A stretch of DNA of 8,404 nucleotides, from the NCBI GenBank assembly GCA_002399225.1, contig DHDF01000140.1, forward strand, positions 300 to 8,703, in the 5' to 3' direction. Source of the stretch: a bacterium UBA4883 (GTDB lineage Bacteria; Bacillota; Clostridia; Oscillospirales; Acutalibacteraceae). Under the pieces are notes generated by a model, which made no database searches, was not told the DNA's origin, and saw only the letters and a program-made list of their open reading frames with translations. This document shows, piece by piece, positions 1 to 5,215 of this stretch. Both the position numbers and the translations under genes were made by a program. Each line of letters opens with the position of its first letter. The stretch's first letter is position 1.

Positions 1-237
1 GGGTTCCGCATTGCGGACGAGGATTTAAAGCTGCGGGGCCCCGGGGACTTCTTCGGCAACCGGCAGCATGGGCTCCCCGCTTTAAAAATTGCGGATATGA
101 TGGCGGACATGGCGCCCCTGCAAAGGGCCCAGGCGGCCGCTAAGGCTCTGTTTTCTCAAGACCCGGATCTGTCTCTGCCAAAACACAAGGGGCTGCGGGC
201 CGAAGTGCGGCAGCTCTTTCAAAACTGGACGGATTAG
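1..237 (+). CDS. recG: ATP-dependent DNA helicase RecG, C-terminal end (partial)
   Basis: This is the last 78 codons of an open frame that enters from the left edge and stops at TAG 235-237. RecG is a superfamily 2 helicase that remodels stalled replication forks and branched recombination intermediates in the cytoplasm. The visible part contains the highly characteristic block DLKLRGPGDFFGNRQHG (residues 8-24 of the fragment), followed by LPALKIADM. That block is the conserved RecG segment after the helicase core; Mfd has a related but different version. The tail is a short helical region ending in LFQNWTD, as expected for the RecG C-terminus. The helicase motifs and the N-terminal wedge domain lie outside the window. 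The stop codon is partly embedded in the following terminator stem. Family assignment is secure; nothing can be said about upstream integrity. Confidence 0.93.
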   Translation, partial: GFRIADEDLKLRGPGDFFGNRQHGLPALKIADMMADMAPLQRAQAAAKALFSQDPDLSLPKHKGLRAEVRQLFQNWTD

Positions 238-277
238 TCGTAAGGGCAGTTCCTTGGAACTGCCCTTACGACTTTTA
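236..277 (+). terminator. Intrinsic terminator of recG
   Basis: An 18-bp perfect inverted repeat (236-253 paired with 256-273) has a two-base turn, core arm GGGCAGTTCC / GGAACTGCCC, and is followed by TTTTA. The left arm starts inside the recG stop codon. The T-tract is short (TTTT after the stem), but stem strength and position directly after the stop make termination of recG the likely role. In the other direction it lies well downstream of the blaR1-like gene and has no T-tail. Confidence 0.8.
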
Positions 278-282
278 GCTAT

Positions 283-386
283 TACAGCATTTCCAGTTAA
301 TAATGCAATTGGTTTGTGTCCATCCCCCCGCCTTCGGCGGGGGGATGGACAATCTTACCTCGCGATCTGAAAATGGAATTGCTGTA
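283..386. repeat. Imperfect inverted repeat enclosing a GC-rich hairpin
   Basis: The arms are TACAGCATTTCCAGTT at 283-298 and, inverted, the complement of 370-386, which reads TACAGCAATTCCATTTT; 14 of the first 16 positions match. They enclose the GC-rich hairpin at 318-350. The whole element is about 104 bp and lies between the convergent recG and blaR1-like genes. It could be a small palindromic intergenic repeat, a structured 3' end for the minus-strand transcript, or a chance arrangement. Only one copy is in the window, so repeat status is not shown. Confidence 0.4.
318..350. repeat. GC-rich 15-bp perfect hairpin
   Basis: The stem 318-332 pairs perfectly with 336-350, with a TTC turn on the plus strand. 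The arms carry a run of six C and six G (CATCCCCCCGCC / GGCGGGGGGATG). Neither strand has a T-run directly after the stem, so it is not a classical intrinsic terminator. It may still block exonuclease at the 3' end of the blaR1-like mRNA, or be a REP-like dispersed palindrome. The palindrome is certain; the function is not known. Confidence 0.6.
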
Positions 387-389
387 GGA

Positions 390-2267
390 TTACTTCACAT
401 CAGGCAGAAGCTGATTGTCATACTGAGATACCGCCCAATCGCCGGGACTTTCCTTTTTGACCGTAATGGATTCCGTGCGCTGAGAAGTTTTTCCGGAGGA
501 ATCCCTCATTTGATACTGAATCCGGTACTGAACGGCATTTGCGGTCTGGTGAATCGGAATCACCGAAGAGCTGATGACCGACGTGCCGGAAGATCCGATG
601 ACCCAGTTTTGCTTTTGCAGGAGATCGGCTTCCGAGTTGGTCTGCAATTCGGGGGAAAGGCAGGCATAACGGTAGGCCCCGTTATGCTCTTTCAGCGCTT
701 CCGTCCACCACTGGGCGGTTCCTTCGGCCGTTCTGTTCGGCAACCATGCGGGAGCCGCCCATTCCCAGTCTTTGTACTGGCCTATGGAATCCGACAAATC
801 CGGGCATCCCAGGTCCAGATCTTCGTGGCGGACCACAAACCAGTTCTGTCCCGACTGCTTGACTGTGATGGTTTCGGAACCTTTATATTTGGCCCGGGTC
901 GAATCGGTAAACAGATAATTGATTTGGTATTCCGTTCCGGCGGCCGTTTCCTCCTTCTTCTGAACCGTGTAGCTGGCCACCCAGGGACTGGAACCGCCGA
1001 CCACAAAGTGGAAATCCTTATAGTTCTGAAAGTCTTTTTTCTTTAAGTCATCGCTCAGGATGGCAAAGCGCGCCGCTCCGTTCCGCTGCGCCAGCGTATC
1101 CGCCCAATACTCTGCCACTTCTTCCCCGGTCTTCGGCATGACGGTGCTTTGCGCGAGGACCGCGGCCGGATTGGAACTGACATTTTGCGCCGAAGCCTGC
1201 TTTGCGCCGGTCAGGCCGGTCAGACCTATCAAAGCAACCAGCAGAACCGATAGAATCATTTTTTTGCGGGAAGCGGATTTTTGAAAATTCGCGATCATCA
1301 GAATTCTCCTTTTCAGTTGTTTTTGATTGATTTTTGTCACCATGCCCACGCTGACCGGCGGCCTGGAAGGAAGCCTCAGTTCCAGCAGATGGAGGAGCAA
1401 ATGCCCATAGCTGTTCTGTTCCCCTTCGTAAAGGTGAGAAAGGACCGTTGCGTCACAGGCATTTTCTCCGTCCTGCCGCATCCGATAAAAGGCATACCAG
1501 ACGAGCGGATGGAACCAATAAACGGCTTTGAGCAGTGTGGTCACCCAAAGGACGGGAAGATCCTTCCGCTTGTAATGTGCCATCTCATGAAGCAGAACCT
1601 CTTTCAGCTCCGTTTCGCTGAGCCGGCCTTCAAGTTGCACGGGGAGCAGAATCCGCGGGTGCAGAATTCCGCACAGGGACGGCGTCCCGACTGCCTCGGA
1701 CCAGCAGACCGGCAGGTCGGCGGAAAGGGAAAGCAGGGACCGGCATTCTTCGGAAAGCCGCCGGATCTGCAGATCCGCCGCGGGAACGGTATTTTTGAAT
1801 TGTCTTTGAAAGCGCCGGTTCAGAAACAGTATTTTCGCAAGGCAAAAAAGCACGCCGGCCAGCCATACGGCGGCTAACCCCGATTCAAGGGGCGAAGCGG
1901 AAACGCCCGTTTCGGTACTTTTGCCGCTGCTTTGGAAAATCGGTTTGACAGGCTGCGTTTTCTTTTGTCCGGTTTCAGCCGAACGGCCGGCCGTTTTCTG
2001 GACACGGGAGCCTGAATTCAGGGAAGAAGAGGTCCCGCCTTCGAGCAAATTCACCGCCGGTGAGATGAGATTCAGCGCGCTTGCGGGGCTTTGCGGCGCA
2101 TAGGGAACGAGAAGCCGGAGAATCAGAAGAAACCAGATGCCGTAATGAAAGGCCGCGCTTAGCCGGCGGCCGAATATTTTTTTCACGGTCAGAATCAGAG
2201 CAATCAGTACGCAGCCCGGTACGGCCGCCGCCAGAACCCACCGGAAAATCAGCGTCAGTGCCCGCAT
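390..2267 (-). CDS. M56-family (BlaR1-like) membrane metalloprotease sensor with duplicated C-terminal domain
   Basis: The 625-residue protein has the BlaR1/MecR1 layout. Predicted membrane segments lie at about 6-28, 38-57, 128-149 and 337-357. A Ser/Thr-rich loop (about 78-127) sits between the second and third. The cytoplasmic zinc protease domain carries H227-E-M-A-H231 and a distal E268-N-A-C-D272. Known BlaR1 proteins cleave, or trigger cleavage of, the partner BlaI repressor when the outer domain binds ligand. Here the exported part (about 360-625) lacks the transpeptidase-like penicillin-binding domain. It is instead two similar units, about 380-482 and 513-617, sharing a pattern of WW/YW, NGA-R-A-LS, WV-GSS and ESITVK. 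The ATG start lies after an AAGGAAGG ribosome binding site, and the frame overlaps the blaI-like gene by 13 nt, suggesting coupled translation. I infer the same repressor-inactivating role with a different, unknown signal. M56 assignment is strong; calling it a beta-lactam sensor would not be supported. Confidence 0.88.
   Translation of the reverse strand: MRALTLIFRWVLAAAVPGCVLIALILTVKKIFGRRLSAAFHYGIWFLLILRLLVPYAPQSPASALNLISPAVNLLEGGTSSSLNSGSRVQKTAGRSAETGQKKTQPVKPIFQSSGKSTETGVSASPLESGLAAVWLAGVLFCLAKILFLNRRFQRQFKNTVPAADLQIRRLSEECRSLLSLSADLPVCWSEAVGTPSLCGILHPRILLPVQLEGRLSETELKEVLLHEMAHYKRKDLPVLWVTTLLKAVYWFHPLVWYAFYRMRQDGENACDATVLSHLYEGEQNSYGHLLLHLLELRLPSRPPVSVGMVTKINQKQLKRRILMIANFQKSASRKKMILSVLLVALIGLTGLTGAKQASAQNVSSNPAAVLAQSTVMPKTGEEVAEYWADTLAQRNGAARFAILSDDLKKKDFQNYKDFHFVVGGSSPWVASYTVQKKEETAAGTEYQINYLFTDSTRAKYKGSETITVKQSGQNWFVVRHEDLDLGCPDLSDSIGQYKDWEWAAPAWLPNRTAEGTAQWWTEALKEHNGAYRYACLSPELQTNSEADLLQKQNWVIGSSGTSVISSSVIPIHQTANAVQYRIQYQMRDSSGKTSQRTESITVKKESPGDWAVSQYDNQLLPDVK
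417..731 (-). repeat. Second copy of duplicated exported domain (blaR1-like gene)
   Basis: It encodes residues about 513-617. Landmarks matching the first copy are QWWTEALKEHNGAYRYACLS, NWVIGSSGTSV, YRIQYQMRDS and ESITVK, in the same order and with nearly the same spacing. A roughly 30-residue linker rich in Asp and Trp (GQYKDWEWAAPAW) separates the copies. Confidence 0.7.
822..1130 (-). repeat. First copy of duplicated exported domain (blaR1-like gene)
   Basis: It encodes residues about 380-482 of the sensor. Landmarks are EYWADTLAQRNGAARFAILS, VVGGSSPWVASYTV, YQINYLFTDS and ETITVK. The pattern of an N-terminal helix followed by beta strands resembles small NTF2-like or cystatin-like sensor folds, but I cannot assign a family. 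The copies have diverged at protein level, so this is an old duplication rather than a recent DNA repeat. Confidence 0.7.
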
Positions 2268-2668
2268 GGCCCTTCCTTCTTTCCGCCGCGGCCGTTTTGG
2301 TCTAGAATTTTTTTCAGATCATCAATCTCTTCCGAGGAAAGGCTTCCCTCTTCGACAATATTGGCCAGCATCAGGCTCAGGGAACCGTCGTAAACCCGCT
2401 GCAAAAAAGATTTTCGCTCTTCCCTCTGATATCGTCTCTGGGAAACGAGCGGAATACAAAGATTTGGGGAAACTGTTTTGTCAATTCGGAGCATCTCCTT
2501 TTTCGCCAGGCGGTTGATCAGGGTGTAAATGGTGTTGTCTTTCCATCCTGTCACGGGTTTCAGCCGTCTGACAACTTCAGCGGAAGAAACGGTGCCGCTT
2601 TCCCAGATAACCTTCATGACTTTCCATTCGGACTCGGAAATTTTCACTTTATGATTTGACTGTGCCAT
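2255..2668 (-). CDS. BlaI/MecI/CopY-family transcriptional repressor
   Basis: The 137-residue protein matches BlaI/MecI in length and layout. A winged-helix DNA-binding half (about 8-75) contains ISESEWKVMKVIWE, SSAEVVRRL and the recognition-helix region NTIYTLINRLAKK. A C-terminal dimerisation half contains RRYQREERKSFLQRVYDGS and LSSEEIDDLKKIL. Such repressors bind TACA-NN-TGTA dyads as dimers and are inactivated by proteolysis triggered by the co-encoded M56 sensor. A GTG nine bases upstream (2675-2677) is in frame but falls inside the GAGGTGG ribosome binding site, so the ATG at 2666-2668 is the better start. The 3' end overlaps the sensor gene by 13 nt, as is typical for blaI-blaR1 operons. 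Two matching operators lie just upstream, implying autorepression. No beta-lactamase lies nearby, so target genes beyond this operon are unknown. Confidence 0.92.
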   Translation of the reverse strand: MAQSNHKVKISESEWKVMKVIWESGTVSSAEVVRRLKPVTGWKDNTIYTLINRLAKKEMLRIDKTVSPNLCIPLVSQRRYQREERKSFLQRVYDGSLSLMLANIVEEGSLSSEEIDDLKKILDQNGRGGKKEGPCGH

Positions 2669-2673
2669 AGGAA

Positions 2674-2680
2674 CCACCTC
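2674..2680 (-). promoter_or_regulatory. Ribosome binding site that fixes the blaI-like start
   Basis: On the minus strand GAGGTGG is followed by a 5-base spacer (TTCCT) and then ATG at 2668. The alternative in-frame GTG lies within this Shine-Dalgarno sequence and would have no site of its own. Confidence 0.8.
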
Positions 2681-2683
2681 ATT

Positions 2684-2695
2684 CTACAAGTGTAG
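2684..2695. promoter_or_regulatory. BlaI-type operator, promoter-distal dyad
   Basis: CTACAAGTGTAG is a 12-bp dyad matching the BlaI/MecI core TACA-NN-TGTA. It lies about 10-20 bp downstream of the predicted transcription start and ahead of the ribosome binding site. Its centre is 31 bp from that of the second operator, roughly three helical turns, so both dimers would sit on one DNA face. Confidence 0.85.
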
Positions 2696-2711
2696 ATGAT
2701 CTAATGCATTC

Positions 2712-2740
2712 ATACTACATCTGTAGAGCTTCCGAGTCAA
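2712..2740 (-). promoter_or_regulatory. Sigma-A-type promoter of the blaI-blaR1-like operon
   Basis: On the minus strand, -35 TTGACT (2735-2740), a 17-bp spacer and -10 TAGTAT (2712-2717). These match consensus at 5/6 and 4/6 positions. Transcription would start near 2705, giving a leader of about 37 nt before the ATG. The overlap with a BlaI-type dyad independently supports this placement. Confidence 0.75.
2715..2726. promoter_or_regulatory. BlaI-type operator overlapping the promoter
   Basis: CTACATCTGTAG is a 12-bp dyad with the TACA-NN-TGTA core. It overlaps the upstream half of the -10 hexamer and the adjoining spacer of the minus-strand promoter, so bound repressor would exclude RNA polymerase. 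With the dyad at 2684-2695 it forms a two-site operator like those of staphylococcal bla/mec systems. Confidence 0.87.
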
Positions 2741-2880
2741 TGAGAATAACAAAACTGTAACGGTTTCTTTTTCACCTGATCTTTCTGAATTCTTCGCAGG
2801 CTGCGATAGGTTTTCTTTCTCTGCTGCGAATTGTTAGATGAGCGCGCTTAAAAAACAGGAACAGTTGGAAAGGAGAAAAC

Positions 2881-3444
2881 ATGTTTGATGTCCATCAAAT
2901 CAACAGCGACAACTTTATCGGGCGGCTGAAAGCCCGGGACGAGAAGGCGCTGGAGTATGTGATTGACTCTTATGGGGGCATGATACAGTCCATCGTACAT
3001 CGACGACTCTCTGCTTTTTCGGAGCAGTGGGATGACTGTGAAAATGAGATTCTTCTCGCCGTCTGGAACGAAATCGGCCACTTTGACCCTACAAAAAGCA
3101 GCTTTAAATCCTGGCTGGCGGCGGTCTGCCGCTACAAGGCGATTGACTGCCTGCGCCGGTCTGCGAAGTATCAAACCGAGCTGCCCTTCCCGGCAGACAA
3201 GGAGAACGCTCCGCTTGCCGACGGCCCTGAAACCGCCTGTGAGGTTCGGGAAGCGGTTCAGGATTTGCTCAAAGATTTGCCGGAAGAGGAACAGAAGCTG
3301 TTCTGGGACTGTTATGTCCGGCAGGAATCCACCGAACAGCTTGCACGGGACCGGAAGATCAGAGTATCCGCTCTGTACAACCGCCTGTCCCGCGGAAAAA
3401 AGAAACTGAGGCAGAGCCATATAAGGGAGGTTAAGCCATTATGA
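2881..3444 (+). CDS. ECF-type RNA polymerase sigma factor
   Basis: The 187-residue protein has the two-domain ECF layout. Region 2 (about 20-95) contains EKALEYVIDSYGGMIQSIVH, DDCENEILLAVW and the promoter-melting segment FDPTKSSFKSWLAAVCRYKAIDCLRR. An acidic/proline linker follows at about 100-120. Region 4 (about 125-178) contains LPEEEQKLFWDCYV and the helix-turn-helix TEQLARDRKIRVSALYNRLSRGKKKL. Such factors direct RNA polymerase to a small regulon and are usually held inactive by a membrane anti-sigma. The ATG follows GGAAAGGAG (2869-2877). The last codons overlap the next gene by ATGA, indicating translational coupling to that putative anti-sigma. No convincing self-recognised promoter was found upstream. 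ECF family is clear; the exact group and signal are not. Confidence 0.9.
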   Translation: MFDVHQINSDNFIGRLKARDEKALEYVIDSYGGMIQSIVHRRLSAFSEQWDDCENEILLAVWNEIGHFDPTKSSFKSWLAAVCRYKAIDCLRRSAKYQTELPFPADKENAPLADGPETACEVREAVQDLLKDLPEEEQKLFWDCYVRQESTEQLARDRKIRVSALYNRLSRGKKKLRQSHIREVKPL

Positions 3445-4247
3445 AAAGCATTTACGATTTATTAAACGATGTCCACAGCAATGCCATAGACGAGGAAAAT
3501 CCGCCGCTGAGCCGTGCGGAAAGGGCAAAGATGAAGCGGAATTTCCGGCAGTCGGTTGGGTCAGCCAAAAGATCGACCGCCCGCTGGACGGCCGTCGCAG
3601 CCTGTGCGGTCTGTCTGATCGGGTTTTCACAGACAGCTTTTGCCAAGACCGCGATCAACGGAATCCTCCAGAAAATCAATCTGGGACACAATGTTATCAT
3701 CCAGGAGGACCCGAACGCAACGCCGGCAAAGCCAAAGATCTATGATAAAAACGGCAACCTGATCACCAACATACCAAAGGGTAAGAGTATCACCATCTAC
3801 GACGCCAACGGAAAGGAACTCGGCACAATGTCCAACGGGGACAAGAGCGACAACCGCGTCACTGAAAAGGACCTGAGCAAAGCGGTGCAAAAGCTTTCCT
3901 TCAAACCTCTCCTGCCCGCGGCAGTCCCTTCCGGTTATTCCTTCGACTGCGTGAAGTTATATCCGGATGACAAAGGAAAAATCGACGGCGATTACGCCGA
4001 CTTCTATTACACCAACGGCAGCAAAAAAATTTTTGTGCAGGAAAGGCGGAACACGCAGGCAACAGCCACGGAAACCGGCGGCACAGCGGTAAAGGTGCTG
4101 GATATCAACGGGCATAAAGCCGCCCTGGTCGACGGGGATACGCTCGAATGGGAGACAAACGATGCCAGCGTCTATATCACTACCCAGAAAAATCTTTCCG
4201 AAGAGCAGTTGATCTCTTTCGCAAAGTCTTTTCAGGTATCTAAATAA
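3441..4247 (+). CDS. Putative membrane-anchored anti-sigma factor with DUF4367-like exported domain
   Basis: The 268-residue protein has three parts. A cytoplasmic N-terminus (1-47; basic, with LSRAERAKMKRNFRQSV) is the likely sigma-binding part. One membrane segment follows at about 48-68 (WTAVAACAVCLIGFSQTAFA). The rest is an exported domain. In it, residues 99-130 carry two short KxYDxNGxxL-like turns (KIYDKNGNLI, TIYDANGKEL). Residues about 150-266 resemble DUF4367: FKPLLPAAVPSGYSF, DYADFYYTNG, VLDINGHKAALV, LEWETNDASVYITT and LSEEQLISFAKSF. DUF4367 domains are common at the C-terminus of clostridial anti-sigma factors encoded after ECF genes. Here the start overlaps the sigma stop by ATGA, behind AAGGGAGG at 3423-3430 with a rather long 10-base spacing. 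I infer that the outer domain senses envelope conditions and controls release of the sigma factor; no ligand can be read from the sequence. Confidence 0.8.
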   Translation: MKSIYDLLNDVHSNAIDEENPPLSRAERAKMKRNFRQSVGSAKRSTARWTAVAACAVCLIGFSQTAFAKTAINGILQKINLGHNVIIQEDPNATPAKPKIYDKNGNLITNIPKGKSITIYDANGKELGTMSNGDKSDNRVTEKDLSKAVQKLSFKPLLPAAVPSGYSFDCVKLYPDDKGKIDGDYADFYYTNGSKKIFVQERRNTQATATETGGTAVKVLDINGHKAALVDGDTLEWETNDASVYITTQKNLSEEQLISFAKSFQVSK

Positions 4248-4285
4248 GAAAATCGGCCAAAAACTGCGGCCCGTTTCAGGGCAGC

Positions 4286-4338
4286 AAAAAGGCTCCGTTT
4301 TCCACAGCAGGCGGAAGACGGAGCCACTTTTATTTTTT
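4286..4338. terminator. Bidirectional terminator between convergent genes
   Basis: A 13-bp stem (4291-4303 with 4313-4325, one G-U pair) has a 9-base loop. AAAAA lies on its left and CTTTTATTTTTT on its right, so both strands yield a hairpin plus a U-tract. It ends the sigma/anti-sigma operon on the plus strand. On the minus strand it follows the phosphoesterase, whose TAA stop (4330-4332) lies inside the plus-strand T-tract. Confidence 0.88.
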
Positions 4339-5028
4339 AAAATGATGTTTGGAAGGAGTTTCCCAGGCCGGAAGGATCTGCTGAAACAGTGCATAATCTT
4401 TAAAGGTAACCTTGCGGTCGATATGCAAAGAGCCAAAGAACCACTTTTCATAGTGGATTTGCTTTGTAATCTGCTCGAAGAACGCTTCCAGCTGGTTTTT
4501 CCACTCATTGTGCGGCTCCACCAGGTCGGAGCAAACTTTGGGCGGCGGAGAGTGGGTGACAATATAGTCTACCTGCCTTCCGGCAGCCTTCAGATTATCG
4601 GCGCCCTCCCGCATCTCTTCCAGGGTTGGCATTTCCCGCGCCCACCATTTTCCGGCCGCCATGCGGTACTGTTTTTCAGAGCTTTCTCCGCCTCCGAAGG
4701 TGAAAATTTTCTTCCCCTCTATTTCATAAATCTGGCCGCGCAGCAAATAATACAGGTTTCCGCTGATCTGCCTGGCTTTTCCGCCGTTCCACTGCGAAAC
4801 CGGGTACTGTTCAAGCAGGTCAAAATTTTCATGCGTGCCGTCCACAAACAGAATCTGATATTTCTTTTTGCCCAGTTTTTTTAAAATCTTATCCTCTGCC
4901 GGTCCTCCATCCCAGATAAATCCAAAGTCTCCACAGACAATCAGTGTATCCCCCGCCTTCAGCCTACGCACCTGAGCAGAGTCAAAACGGTCCAGCTCCC
5001 CATGTGTGTCGGCGGTCAGATAAATCAT
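4330..5028 (-). CDS. Calcineurin-like metallophosphoesterase with altered second metal site
   Basis: The 232-residue soluble protein follows the order of calcineurin-like phosphoesterase motifs: D7-T-H9 near the N-terminus, G33-D34, a GNHD/E-equivalent at 64-67, T-H159 and a GHxH-equivalent at 199-202. Related proteins act on phosphomono- or phosphodiesters using two metals; the substrate here is unknown. Metal-1 ligands (D7, H9, D34, H202) and the bridging Asp are kept. The motif-3 Asn is Thr65 (GTHE), and the first His of GHxH is Ser200 (GSLH). In Mre11-type structures both positions bind metal 2; the third metal-2 ligand, H159, is kept. Either a one-metal enzyme, a subfamily with another ligand set, or a non-catalytic binder is possible. 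It appears monocistronic. The ATG follows GGGGGA with an 8-base spacing. Fold assignment is firm; activity is uncertain. Confidence 0.87.
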   Translation of the reverse strand: MIYLTADTHGELDRFDSAQVRRLKAGDTLIVCGDFGFIWDGGPAEDKILKKLGKKKYQILFVDGTHENFDLLEQYPVSQWNGGKARQISGNLYYLLRGQIYEIEGKKIFTFGGGESSEKQYRMAAGKWWAREMPTLEEMREGADNLKAAGRQVDYIVTHSPPPKVCSDLVEPHNEWKNQLEAFFEQITKQIHYEKWFFGSLHIDRKVTFKDYALFQQILPAWETPSKHHFKK

Positions 5029-5126
5029 ATTTGCTTTCCCCCATTAAGCCCGATTCCGAAGGTTCCCTGCAAATTCATTCTATGAAGCGTTTTTGTCAGA
5101 TAATCCTTTATCTTTTCGGAAATGGC

Positions 5127-5135
5127 TGGTATACT
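5127..5135 (+). promoter_or_regulatory. Candidate extended -10 promoter for dacA
   Basis: TGGTATACT carries the TG-N extension plus a TATACT -10 hexamer matching 5/6. The -35 region at the normal distance (TTTATC, 5107-5112) is poor, which is tolerated by extended -10 promoters. The start would fall near 5142, leaving a leader of about 74 nt that contains the hairpin at 5162-5181. Confidence 0.5.
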
Positions 5136-5161
5136 TATAGAAAGATTTTCTGAAACGAAGC

Positions 5162-5189
5162 GCCGACTTCTCGTCGTCGGCTTTATTAT
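5162..5189 (+). terminator. Terminator-like hairpin in the dacA leader
   Basis: The 6-bp stem GCCGAC (5162-5167) / GTCGGC (5176-5181) has an 8-base loop and is followed by TTTATTAT. It lies between the candidate promoter and the GGAGG ribosome binding site at 5201-5205. It could be a weak attenuator or an mRNA-stabilising 5' hairpin. No competing structure was identified, so regulation is only suggested. Confidence 0.4.
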
Positions 5190-5215
5190 CATATCACATC
5201 GGAGGCAAAATTTCC

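Noticed and set aside
303..1046. A 247-codon plus-strand open frame opposite the blaR1-like gene
   Set aside because: It is antisense to a clearly coding M56 gene, its start lies in the intergenic hairpin region without a ribosome binding site, and the translation has no family character. It is a shadow of a GC-rich gene.
2756..2785. TGTAAC as the -35 of an autoregulated ECF promoter for the sigma gene
   Set aside because: The hexamer resembles ECF-type -35 elements, but no CGT-like -10 is found 16-17 bases downstream, so the promoter of the sigma operon stays unassigned.
2793..2830. Small inverted repeats (TTCGCAG with CTGCGAA or CTGCGA) in the sigma gene leader
   Set aside because: The stems are only 5-7 bp, with no T-run and no link to a known element; they could easily occur by chance.
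5100..5215. Control of dacA by the nearby BlaI-like repressor
   Set aside because: No TACA-NN-TGTA dyad exists in the upstream region, so the closeness of a repressor pair and a penicillin-binding protein is not evidence of regulation.
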